Assembly (NCBI GenBank): GCA_964484515.1
Contig: CAZAGT010000123.1
Location: forward strand, 1-13,215
Length of the DNA: 13,215 nucleotides
Direction of reading: 5' to 3'
DNA from: CAZAGT01 sp964484515
Lineage (GTDB): Bacteria; Desulfobacterota; DSM-4660; Desulfatiglandales; HGW-15
In this document: in pieces, positions 5,307 through 13,215 of the stretch
Position numbering within the stretch: the stretch's first letter is position 1
How the letters are laid out: each line of letters begins with the position of its first letter
Position numbers and translations under genes: made by a program
The notes under the pieces: generated by a model
What the model saw: only the letters and a program-made list of their open reading frames with translations
Database searches by the model: none
Told to the model about the DNA's origin: nothing

Positions 5307-7484
5307 GTGGGCATGCTCGTTGATCTTCAGGGCCAGATCGAGAGAGTGACCTATACCAGTGAGGAGAGCGGCTTCACCATCGCCAAGTTACGGGTGACTG
5401 GTCACTCGGACCTTGTGACCGTTGTAGGAAAGCTGCTGGGGCCCGTTCCCGGCGAAACCCTCAAGATACGAGGCGAGTGGGTCAGGCATCCCAAGTATGG
5501 TGAGCAGTTCAAGGTCCTTGAATATAAAACGACGGTTCCTGCTACGGTCTACGGCATCGAGAAATACCTCGGCTCGGGCCTTATAAAGGGCATCGGCCCA
5601 GTCATGGCCAAGCGTATCGTGAGCCGATTCGGCGTGAAAACCCTTGAGCTCATAGAAGAAGACATCGGGAAATTGAGTCTCGTGGAGGGAATTGGTGAGA
5701 AGCGGATTCGAATGATCAAGAGGGCTTGGGATGAACAGAAGGAGATCAGAGATGTCATGCTCTTTCTTCAATCCCATGGGGTCAGTTCAGGCTTTGCGAC
5801 CAAGATCTTCAAGCAATACGGCGATCGGGCCATCGAGATCGTCCGGCAAAATCCCTACCGTCTGGCGACAGATATCTTCGGTGTCGGCTTTTTCTCTGCT
5901 GACCGGATCGCCGAAAAGCTCGGATTTGCCAAAGACTGCCAAATCAGGGCCGAGGCCGGCATCCTTTACGTGCTTCAGCAAATGGCCGATGATGGGCACG
6001 TCTTCTACCCCTACGAGCAGCTCCTGGAGAAATGCCAGGAAATTCTTCAGGTGGATCGGGAGGTGATCAGCAGGGCATGTGGTGCGATTGCCCTTGAAAA
6101 GAGGATCACCTTTGAGGACCTCAATCGGGAACTCGTAGAGTTCCGACAGAACCACAAAGCCGTCTACCTTCCTAAATTCCATGCCGCGGAGACCGGAATT
6201 GCCGCCATGATGGCACAGCTCCTGAACTCCCCGAAAGCGATCCGCCAGATCGATTCCGGCAAGGCCATCGCGTGGGTGCAGAAGCAGCTCTCGATCACGC
6301 TTGCGAAAAAGCAGATTGAGGCCGTCAGGAGTGCAATTGCAAACAAGGTGATGGTCATTACCGGCGGCCCGGGCACGGGAAAGACCACGATTATTAACGC
6401 CATCCTCAAGATCTTCGCCGAACTCCATATCAAGATCATGCTGGCGGCACCTACCGGAAGGGCGGCCAAACGAATGACTGAAGCCACGGGCCATGGAGCC
6501 AAGACGATTCACCGAATGCTGGAATACAGTCTCCAAAAAGGCGGTTTCCAGCGGAATGAGAAAAGTCCGCTCGAAGCAGACTTGGTCATCATCGATGAGA
6601 CATCCATGATCGACACGGTGCTTATGTATCATCTGTTGAAGGCCCTGCTGCCCGGCACGACCCTCATCCTGGTGGGAGATGTGAATCAGCTCCCCTCCGT
6701 CGGTGCCGGAAATGTTCTGGGGGACATTATCGCATCCGGTGCCATACCCGTCGTCGAGCTCAGTGAGATCTTTCGCCAGGCTCGCGAAAGCGCCATCGTG
6801 GTGAGTGCCCACAACATCAACCAGGGCGTCCTTCCATCCCTTGGTCCGGGGGGCCCGAACGATGATTTCTATTTCATCGAACAGGAAGAGCCAAAGGAGG
6901 TCCTCAGGATCATACTGGAGCTAGTGAAGACGAGAATTCCTCAACGGTTCGGTCTCCAAGCCCTCGACGATATCCAGGTATTGACCCCCATGCACAAAGG
7001 CACCCTAGGCGCTGAGAACCTCAATATCGAACTGCAAAGAGCGCTTAACCCCGGCAAGGAGGGGATCGTTCGCGGCAACCGGAACCTGCGAGTCAACGAC
7101 AAGGTCATGCAGATCAAGAACAACTATGACAAAGAGGTCTTTAACGGGGATATCGGTCGAATCGATCGAATTGATCTTGAAGGTCAGGTCGTCACAGTGT
7201 CTTTTGAGGGGTGGAAAGTGCCCTATGATTTCTCGGAACTCGATGAAATCGTCCTGGCCTATGCGGTCTCGGTCCACAAATCACAAGGATCTGAATATCC
7301 GGCCGTGGTCATCCCCGTCCACACACAACATTACGTCCTCCTGCAGAGGAATCTGATCTACACGGCTGTGACCCGCGGCAAGCGGCTCGTCGTCATGGTT
7401 GGGACCAAGAAGGCGTTGGCGATTGGGATCAAGAACGATCGGATGGAGAGGCGCTACACCTACCTGAGGCACAGGTTGGCTTGA
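5307..7484 (+). CDS. recD2: RecD2-type ATP-dependent 5'-3' DNA helicase
   Basis: A 725-residue superfamily 1B helicase of the RecD2/YrrC type, which works without RecBC in DNA repair and replication-fork processing. The N-terminal OB-like region (1-75) is followed by helix-hairpin-helix segments IKGIGPVMAKRI and LVEGIGEKRI (about 90-140), the extension that separates RecD2 from RecD. Walker A is GGPGTGKTT (about 352-360), Walker B DETSMID (about 430), motif III GDVNQLPSVGAG (about 458-469), and the C-terminal UvrD-like domain has SVHKSQGSEYPAVVIP (about 654). Length is normal for the family. The GTG at 5307 is preferred over ATG 5313 because GAGGT lies 6 bases upstream. The gene ends 19 bases before the convergent end of the DEAD-box helicase gene, with no obvious terminator between them. 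Family and activity are firm; the exact repair role is not known here. Confidence 0.95.
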   Translation: MGMLVDLQGQIERVTYTSEESGFTIAKLRVTGHSDLVTVVGKLLGPVPGETLKIRGEWVRHPKYGEQFKVLEYKTTVPATVYGIEKYLGSGLIKGIGPVMAKRIVSRFGVKTLELIEEDIGKLSLVEGIGEKRIRMIKRAWDEQKEIRDVMLFLQSHGVSSGFATKIFKQYGDRAIEIVRQNPYRLATDIFGVGFFSADRIAEKLGFAKDCQIRAEAGILYVLQQMADDGHVFYPYEQLLEKCQEILQVDREVISRACGAIALEKRITFEDLNRELVEFRQNHKAVYLPKFHAAETGIAAMMAQLLNSPKAIRQIDSGKAIAWVQKQLSITLAKKQIEAVRSAIANKVMVITGGPGTGKTTIINAILKIFAELHIKIMLAAPTGRAAKRMTEATGHGAKTIHRMLEYSLQKGGFQRNEKSPLEADLVIIDETSMIDTVLMYHLLKALLPGTTLILVGDVNQLPSVGAGNVLGDIIASGAIPVVELSEIFRQARESAIVVSAHNINQGVLPSLGPGGPNDDFYFIEQEEPKEVLRIILELVKTRIPQRFGLQALDDIQVLTPMHKGTLGAENLNIELQRALNPGKEGIVRGNRNLRVNDKVMQIKNNYDKEVFNGDIGRIDRIDLEGQVVTVSFEGWKVPYDFSELDEIVLAYAVSVHKSQGSEYPAVVIPVHTQHYVLLQRNLIYTAVTRGKRLVVMVGTKKALAIGIKNDRMERRYTYLRHRLA

Positions 7485-7503
7485 ACAGAGCAGGTCCTGG
7501 CTA

Positions 7504-8978
<1,475 letters not shown>

Positions 8979-9065
8979 GTTGTATCCCGAGCCTTCGACC
9001 TCTATCGAACGTGGTCGACCTTCTCCATCCCGAACCACAGACAATTCGTTTCGACTAGCATTAGG

Positions 9066-9281
9066 TCACGCCATCTCCCTTAGGCTCTTCTCAGTAAAGC
9101 AGGCAGAACAGCTCTTTCCCCAGAACGTGACGGTTCTATTCTCCCGATACGGTTTCAGATGTACATACCCTCTTCCCATGAGACCCCTCAGTGCCGCGAC
9201 GGGAATCCGAAACCCCTCTACATCGACCTCTTCATCGTCATTCATTCGGCCGATGACATCCTCGATCTTTGCATGCGCCAC
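9066..9281 (-). CDS. Small protein of unknown function upstream of the DEAD-box helicase
   Basis: An open frame of 71 residues starting MAHAKIEDVIGRMNDDEEVDVEG and ending CSACFTEKSLREMA. I do not recognise it. It has an acidic N-terminal half, a central RIPVAALRGLMGRGYVHLKPY segment, and a CxxC pair (CSAC) near the end; no signal peptide or membrane segment. The GTG at 9281-9279 is chosen because GAAGGAAG stands 9 bases upstream; another GTG at 9290 is too close to that site. A candidate promoter lies 60-90 bases upstream on the same strand. The downstream helicase frame follows closely, so the two may share a transcript. The frame stays open for 37 more codons after the TGA, but no SECIS-like hairpin follows, so I treat TGA as the stop. 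A chance frame remains possible. Confidence 0.5.
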   Translation of the reverse strand: MAHAKIEDVIGRMNDDEEVDVEGFRIPVAALRGLMGRGYVHLKPYRENRTVTFWGKSCSACFTEKSLREMA

Positions 9282-9340
9282 GTCTTTCACCTTCCTTCAG
9301 CCTGGGTTCCCAAAGGTACCCTACTCCGCTTGGTGCGGTC

Positions 9341-9370
9341 ATTTCACAATGAGGTGTGGCAAGTTGTCAA
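9341..9370 (-). promoter_or_regulatory. Candidate promoter for the small gene and DEAD-box helicase
   Basis: On the minus strand TTGACA (9370-9365, perfect -35) and TGAAAT (9346-9341, 4 of 6 for the -10) are separated by 18 bases. It lies about 60 bases before the GTG at 9281 and is divergent from the iron-locus promoter. Confidence 0.45.
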
Positions 9371-9465
9371 GGATCAATCCGTACTTGGGGTCTGAAAACT
9401 GTCTTTCGGCCCACAAACTCTTTTGAGCAGACTTCATAGGTTCCGTGCAATCGCATCGATTTGTT

Positions 9466-9494
9466 TTGACAAAGTTTCACAGACCACATAATAT
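9466..9494 (+). promoter_or_regulatory. Sigma-70 promoter of the DtxR-feoB locus
   Basis: TTGACA (9466-9471, perfect -35) and TAATAT (9489-9494, 4 of 6 for the -10) are separated by 17 bases, about 43 bases before the regulator start. The -10 abuts a DtxR-like palindrome, which supports metal-dependent repression of this promoter. Confidence 0.65.
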
Positions 9495-9507
9495 TAGGCA
9501 ACCCTAA
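9494..9507 (+). promoter_or_regulatory. DtxR/IdeR-like operator
   Basis: TTAGGCAACCCTAA is an inverted repeat, TTAGG and CCTAA around four bases. It resembles the core of the DtxR/IdeR iron box (TTAGG...CCTAA half sites), and lies at the -10/+1 region of a good promoter, just upstream of a DtxR-family gene. Autoregulation and co-regulation of feoB are inferred; I saw no second convincing copy in the window. Confidence 0.5.
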
Positions 9508-9536
9508 AAACCACGGCTAAGGAGAGGAATTTGGAC

Positions 9537-9962
9537 ATGACACTCAGCTCACAAATGGAAGATTACCTTGAAATCATCTACCAGCTATGTGAGGAAAACG
9601 GGCTCGCAAGGGTCAAGGACATCGCGCTTCGCTTAGCGGTCTCGAATCCCAGTGTCGTGGGTGCCATTAAGAACCTCAAGAGGCGCAAGCTGGTCAAGCA
9701 GGAACCCTATGGCTATGTCCGCCTCACCGAGCGGGGCAACCAACTCGCAGCCGCCGTCATGCAGAAGCATGAAGTGTTGAGAAGCTTCCTGGAAAAGATC
9801 CTCGCCCTGGACCCTGAAACCGCGACGCGCGACGCCTGCAAGATGGAACATGCTATCAGCGCCAAGACCCTGGAACGATTTACCGAGCTCATGGAATTCA
9901 TAGAGGAGGCCCCGAAGGGCTTGAACTCGTGGCTGGATCGGTTTAACGAAACCAGGACCTAG
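9537..9962 (+). CDS. DtxR/MntR-family metal-dependent transcriptional repressor (short form)
   Basis: A 141-residue regulator with an N-terminal winged helix (MEDYLEIIYQL to about residue 65, recognition helix near NPSVVGAIKNLKRR) and a C-terminal dimerisation and metal-sensing domain. It has no SH3/FeoA domain, like MntR. Ligand positions of Bacillus MntR (D8, E11, H77, E99, E102, H103) align by eye with D9, E12, H78, C101, E104 and H105. The Cys in place of the MntR Glu is the DtxR/IdeR state, which suggests iron rather than manganese sensing. ATG 9537 is chosen over TTG 9531 because GGAGAGG ends 9 bases upstream of the ATG. A good promoter overlapped by a DtxR-like palindrome precedes it. 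It is followed by a dispersed repeat and feoB, so it probably represses the locus when ferrous iron is plentiful. Confidence 0.88.
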   Translation: MTLSSQMEDYLEIIYQLCEENGLARVKDIALRLAVSNPSVVGAIKNLKRRKLVKQEPYGYVRLTERGNQLAAAVMQKHEVLRSFLEKILALDPETATRDACKMEHAISAKTLERFTELMEFIEEAPKGLNSWLDRFNETRT

Positions 9963-9966
9963 GCGG

Positions 9967-10097
9967 TGTCCATCCGGAAATGACCCTTTCCCCCCTGAGC
10001 GGCATTCTCCGCCTGAGGCTGATAGATCCGCGGGTTTTCATCTGCGACGTGCATAGAAGGGCAAAGGTCGAAGGCAAAAGGCTGAAGGCAAAGAATA
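9967..10097 (+). repeat. Dispersed repeat, copy 1 (after the short DtxR gene)
   Basis: Starts five bases after the regulator stop codon. Its first 45 bases match copy 2 (from 13025) at 42 positions, starting with GTGTCCATCCGGAAATG; the middle is more divergent, and both copies end in an identical 21-base A/G-rich segment containing GGCTGAAGGC. That 3' part is internally repetitive (GGCAAAGG, GGCAAAAGG and GGCAAAG units). It holds no gene of its own and has no transposase, so it looks like a non-coding dispersed repeat lying in the 3' region of the mRNA. Confidence 0.75.
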
Positions 10098-10196
10098 GAG
10101 AAGGAAGAGAACATTTGAAGTCTCTTGTTTCTACCTCAGACCTCAAACGGGCGAATTCTTACGCCTCGACAAACACCCTTTGGGATAGAGGTAAGA

Positions 10197-12143
10197 ATGC
10201 GTCAGGCAATCGAAGAAGACAGGTATAGGAAGATCGTCATCGTGGGTCTGCCCAACACCGGCAAGACCCAGATCTTCAACAACCTTACAGGGGAATACCA
10301 CCTTGTGGCCAACTACCCCCTCACCACGATTAGTGTCAGCAGGGCCTACAGTCAAATCGGGAGGGAAACCTATGAAATCATCGATACACCGGGAATCCAT
10401 TCGCTTTACGTCGATTCCGAAGATGAACGTATCGCTAGGGACCTGATTCTCAACGAGCCCCTTGCGCTCATCATTCAGTGTATTGATGCCAATCAACTCA
10501 AACAATCCTTGAATCTGACGGCTGACCTATTGGGGTTGGGACTTCCCATGATCATAGCTCTCAATGCCATTGATGAGACTCCAAAGAAGGGGATCTGGAT
10601 CGACTCCGAGGAACTATCCCGCTTGCTGAACCTATCCGTCGTTGAATGCGTCGCGGTAAGCGGCAGAGGGACGCAGGCACTAAAAGCAGCCGTCTTCAAC
10701 GCCAAAGCGGCCCCGCAGTGGATGCTCTACGGAGACAGTCTTGAGGAAGAGATCGCAGCAATCGTGCCGGATCTCCCGGAGGATCTCCTTCATAAGCGCG
10801 AAGTCTCCATACTCCTCCTGATGGGGGATCCGCTCCTGGAGGCGTCCCTTGAGAAGTCCCACGGCAGGCGGCAGCTCGAGTCCGTCAAGGCGAAGATCAT
10901 CTCGCAGCGCAAGAGACTGGGGGGCAACATAGGCCGGATTCTGACGAAGAAACGGAGTGAATGGTCCGACCAAATCGCCGCCAAGGTTGTCAAAAAGCAA
11001 ACGGTTTCGATGGGGCAAGTGGCGACGGTCGTCGCCCGCATGTGTCGTCATCCCCTTGTGGGAACCCCTATCCTGCTCATGATCGTCTATCTCACCTACC
11101 TGCTTGTCGTCCATGTCGCTAACAACATCGCAGACTCGATGAATGCCATCCTGTGGATCCCCACAGAGAACGCGATTACCCGTGTGTTCCCGTCCGGGTT
11201 TTGGCATGATTTCCTCATTGGACATTACGGAATCTTATCTCTGGGGCTAGCGAACGCTATCATTACGGTCCTGCCAATCCTATCGGTGTTTTTCATCGTG
11301 CTCCACATCTTGGAAGATAGCGGATATATCCCCAACCTCAGCGTCTTGACAAAAAGGATCTTCGAGAGGATCGGCCTGAGCGGCGGTGCCATCATGCCCT
11401 TAGTGCTCGGCTTCGGTTGCAAGACGATGGCCACCCTGACGACAAAATCGCTTCATTCGAAGCGGGAGCGCTATATCAGCATCTATCTGATCGCCTTCGC
11501 CATTCCGTGTGCCCCTCAGATGGGGCTCAATATGAGCATCCTGGGCAGGATGGGGACAAGTGCCTTCATTACGGCCTTTGTCGTTCTCTTCGTCGTGGAG
11601 ATCGCGGCAGGGCTAACCCTAAACCGGGTCCTCAGAAAGGAAGAGAAGAGCTATTTCCTGCAGGAACTGCCGCCGATGCGGCTGCCGAGCCCAAAGGCGG
11701 TGATCATAAAGACCTACTATCGTCTCTACTGGTTTCTTAAAGAGGCCATACCGGTCTTCATATATGCAGCAGTGGCCCTCTTCGCTTTCGACAAGCTGGG
11801 GGTCCTTGAGGCGGCGAAGCGGGGCTTGAGCCCTCTTATCAAGGGCCTACTGGGACTCCCGCTTGAAATGGTGGATGCGCTTATCCTGTGCATGGCGAGG
11901 CACGAAGCTGCTGTGGCCGTAATCATCAACCTCATGGAGCAAGGCAAGCTCAACTACCGGCAATGCATCGTCGCCGTCACGATTGCAACGATGTTCGTAC
12001 CGTGTCTTGCGAATATCATGGCCATGGTGAAGGAACTCGGCACGAGGCAGGCCCTTGTGATGGCCCTGGTCATCAACATCAGCTCCTTCATGATTGCCGG
12101 CTGGCTCAATTGGACGCTGATCGGGGTTTTCAATCTGCCCTAG
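10197..12143 (+). CDS. feoB: FeoB-type ferrous iron transporter, compact variant
   Basis: Inner-membrane Fe(II) transporter with an N-terminal GTPase domain: G1 GLPNTGKT (17-24), G2 region NYPLTT (39-44), G3 DTPG (63-66), G4 NAID (123-126), G5 near VSGRG (154-158). A helical linker to about residue 270 is followed by the membrane domain with several hydrophobic helices. Instead of the classic GFGCNVPA gate motif it has GFGCKTMATLTTKSL (about 404) and IPCAPQMG (about 436), a pattern I associate with a distinct FeoB subgroup in Desulfobacterota-like bacteria. At 648 residues it is shorter than E. coli FeoB (773). ATG 10197 is used because GAGGT stands just upstream and the GTPase fold begins right after; in-frame codons back to 10125 add nothing family-like. 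It lies between two DtxR-type regulators, and there is no separate feoA gene. Transport of iron is likely; manganese cannot be excluded. Confidence 0.92.
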   Translation: MRQAIEEDRYRKIVIVGLPNTGKTQIFNNLTGEYHLVANYPLTTISVSRAYSQIGRETYEIIDTPGIHSLYVDSEDERIARDLILNEPLALIIQCIDANQLKQSLNLTADLLGLGLPMIIALNAIDETPKKGIWIDSEELSRLLNLSVVECVAVSGRGTQALKAAVFNAKAAPQWMLYGDSLEEEIAAIVPDLPEDLLHKREVSILLLMGDPLLEASLEKSHGRRQLESVKAKIISQRKRLGGNIGRILTKKRSEWSDQIAAKVVKKQTVSMGQVATVVARMCRHPLVGTPILLMIVYLTYLLVVHVANNIADSMNAILWIPTENAITRVFPSGFWHDFLIGHYGILSLGLANAIITVLPILSVFFIVLHILEDSGYIPNLSVLTKRIFERIGLSGGAIMPLVLGFGCKTMATLTTKSLHSKRERYISIYLIAFAIPCAPQMGLNMSILGRMGTSAFITAFVVLFVVEIAAGLTLNRVLRKEEKSYFLQELPPMRLPSPKAVIIKTYYRLYWFLKEAIPVFIYAAVALFAFDKLGVLEAAKRGLSPLIKGLLGLPLEMVDALILCMARHEAAVAVIINLMEQGKLNYRQCIVAVTIATMFVPCLANIMAMVKELGTRQALVMALVINISSFMIAGWLNWTLIGVFNLP

Positions 12144-12165
12144 GGTTTCTGTTAGCAGTTCCGAT

Positions 12166-12241
12166 ACGTCGGGACGTTGTTCTTGGTGCCTTGGATCTAC
12201 GGTATCCGCCATCTTCTCAGCTTTAAGACGAAGTCGTCTTG
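12166..12241 (+). other. Two small hairpins between feoB and the DtxR-FeoA gene
   Basis: ACGTC/GACGT (12166-12177), followed by TTGTTCTTGG, and AAGACGA/TCGTCTT (12226-12241) with two bases between the arms. The second lies about 40 bases before the next start codon. Neither has a proper T-run, so they may be mRNA processing or attenuation sites rather than terminators. No separate promoter for the downstream gene is evident. Confidence 0.3.
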
Positions 12242-12277
12242 CGCAAGCTTAGAAAGGGGATCGGAGGGTCGAATCGT

Positions 12278-13024
12278 ATGGCTAGCATGCAACACGAAAA
12301 AGACGAATACATGGAACGGTTGTGGTACATGCGGGAGGAAGGGGAAGAGTCCCTGGACACTCTTAAGGAAGCTCTGGGCGAAGGCTTTGATGCTGCTGTC
12401 TTGGATGAATTGACATCCGATGGCTTGGTCGCCATCACCAAGGACGAACACAGGATCACCTTTACGGAAAAAGGCGTTGATCGAGCACGCAGGGTGATTC
12501 GAGCCCATCGGATCGCGGAGCGACTCATTCATGACGTGCTGGGAAATCGTTTCGAGTCCGGGGCATGCGAATTCGAGCACATGATTGATACGGAGTTGGT
12601 GGACAGCATCTGCACCCTCCTGGGACACCCGCGAGAATGTCCCCACGGTAAGCCGATCCCGCAAGGCGATTGCTGTAAGCGTTCCGCCAAGACAGCCGAG
12701 AGTTCGGTCATTCCTCTGACAGAGTTGGAGATCGGGCAGTCGGGACGCGTGGCCTACGTGAATTATACGAACGAGCACCTTTTTCATAAAATAGATGCCC
12801 TTCAGATCAGGCCTGGCGTGATGATCAAGATGCTCCAGCGATATCCTTCTTACGTCGTTGAGGTTGAGGGCGCCACGATCGCAATGGATAGTGACGTGGC
12901 TGCCACCGTAAGCCTCTGGAGGGGATCTTTGCCCCTCAGGACGTCTGCCGACCCCCAGGCTGAGGTGGCCAATAGCCGGGGGTGGCGAACCCGGCTTAGA
13001 CGGCGTAGGCGGGCCCAGCGCTAG
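12278..13024 (+). CDS. DtxR-type metalloregulator fused to a FeoA/SH3-like domain, with a Cys-rich CPHGKPIP linker
   Basis: A 248-residue protein with three parts: a DtxR-like N-terminal DNA-binding and dimerisation region (about 1-115), a linker CPHGKPIPQGDCC (121-133), and a FeoA/SH3-like beta-barrel (about 144-214) containing LTELEIGQSGRVAYVN and MDSDVAATVSL. It ends in a very basic tail (WRTRLRRRRRAQR). DtxR metal ligands His79, Glu83, Cys102, Glu105 and His106 correspond to His77, Glu81, Cys97, Glu100 and His101 here. The linker brings three more Cys and one His, a plausible extra metal or Fe-S site. ATG 12278 follows GGAGGG by 9 bases. It lies 134 bases after feoB, and since no feoA gene is present, its C-terminal domain could bind FeoB or simply be the SH3 domain of large DtxR proteins. 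Iron regulation is likely. Confidence 0.88.
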   Translation: MASMQHEKDEYMERLWYMREEGEESLDTLKEALGEGFDAAVLDELTSDGLVAITKDEHRITFTEKGVDRARRVIRAHRIAERLIHDVLGNRFESGACEFEHMIDTELVDSICTLLGHPRECPHGKPIPQGDCCKRSAKTAESSVIPLTELEIGQSGRVAYVNYTNEHLFHKIDALQIRPGVMIKMLQRYPSYVVEVEGATIAMDSDVAATVSLWRGSLPLRTSADPQAEVANSRGWRTRLRRRRRAQR

Positions 13025-13161
13025 TATCCATCCGGAAATGGCCCTTTCCCCCCTGACCGGCATTCTCCCTTCGGGTCTGAGCCTTAGGGTCGAAGACCGC
13101 CGGCATTCCACTTGCGACATACGAAAATAGGCTGAAGGTGAAAGGCTGAAGGCAAAGAATA
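13025..13161 (+). repeat. Dispersed repeat, copy 2 (after the DtxR-FeoA gene)
   Basis: Begins directly after the stop codon of the large regulator, in the same orientation as copy 1. It starts GTATCCATCCGGAAATGG and ends with the same 21 bases; the middle differs and contains CTTCGGGTCTGAGCC. It is rich in AAGGCTGAAGG units at its 3' end. The remaining bases to the window edge hold nothing I recognise. Confidence 0.75.
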
Positions 13162-13215
13162 AAAGGCTCCTCACAAGAATATGTGGGCGACAAAACAGCC
13201 TCCAGCCTCTATGGG

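Noticed and set aside
5787..6812. 341-codon minus-strand frame inside recD2
   Set aside because: It is antisense to conserved helicase motifs; a long shadow frame is expected in GC-rich coding DNA.
9066..9068. TGA of the small unknown gene as selenocysteine, with 37 more open codons
   Set aside because: No SECIS-like hairpin follows, and the extension matches nothing I know; an ordinary stop is simpler.
9943..10146. Minus-strand frames across the two dispersed repeats with similar peptides (SLFFAFSLLPS and FFAFSLSPS)
   Set aside because: The similarity follows from the DNA repeat itself; there is no ribosome site and the middles diverge.

Overview
The window is about 13.2 kb of bacterial DNA with moderately high GC, read as chromosomal. 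Several features point to an anaerobic or microaerophilic lineage such as Desulfobacterota, or neighbouring groups like NC10 or Nitrospirota. These are a selenocysteine-encoding arsS, a GlnRS, a RecD2 helicase, an RhlB-like DEAD-box helicase with a long basic N-terminus, and an iron locus with DtxR-type regulators carrying a CPHGKPIP-type Cys motif. This placement is inference; there is no rRNA or other strong marker in the window.

Layout. (1) 229-2168, minus strand: a three-gene cluster running right to left. It encodes an AhpD/carboxymuconolactone-decarboxylase-like protein, the radical SAM protein ArsS, and a small nitroreductase. The first ArsS stop codon, TGA at 818-820, is best read as selenocysteine. 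It stands at the position of the family's C-terminal Cys-Gly-Gly, is followed by Gly-Gly-Ala-Ile-Ser-Thr and a true stop at 797-799, and has a SECIS-like hairpin immediately downstream. (2) 2169-3354: almost 1.2 kb without a convincing protein gene. It is not empty: it holds a consensus sigma-70 promoter (TTGACA-17-TATAAT) on the minus strand, about 260 bases of strongly structured potential RNA, and a strong terminator hairpin. A second, weaker terminator-closed structure on the plus strand faces it. (3) 3355-7484, plus strand: glnS and recD2. (4) 7504-9281, minus strand: an RhlB-like DEAD-box RNA helicase preceded by a small unknown gene. The helicase frame has no ordinary start codon, suggesting a one-base frameshift or an unusual start. 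(5) 9466-13024, plus strand: an iron-homeostasis locus with a sigma-70 promoter overlapped by a DtxR-like palindrome, a small DtxR/MntR-family repressor, a compact variant FeoB, and a second, larger DtxR-type regulator fused to a FeoA-like domain. A dispersed repeat of about 130 bases follows directly after each of the two regulator genes.

How the parts fit. The first cluster looks like arsenic-organic or redox chemistry, although no arsM methyltransferase is in the window. The last region looks self-contained: two metal sensors bracket the ferrous-iron permease, and the FeoA function appears to be supplied by the second regulator. The most interesting items are the Sec-ArsS with its SECIS, and the unidentified structured RNA at 2757-3019.
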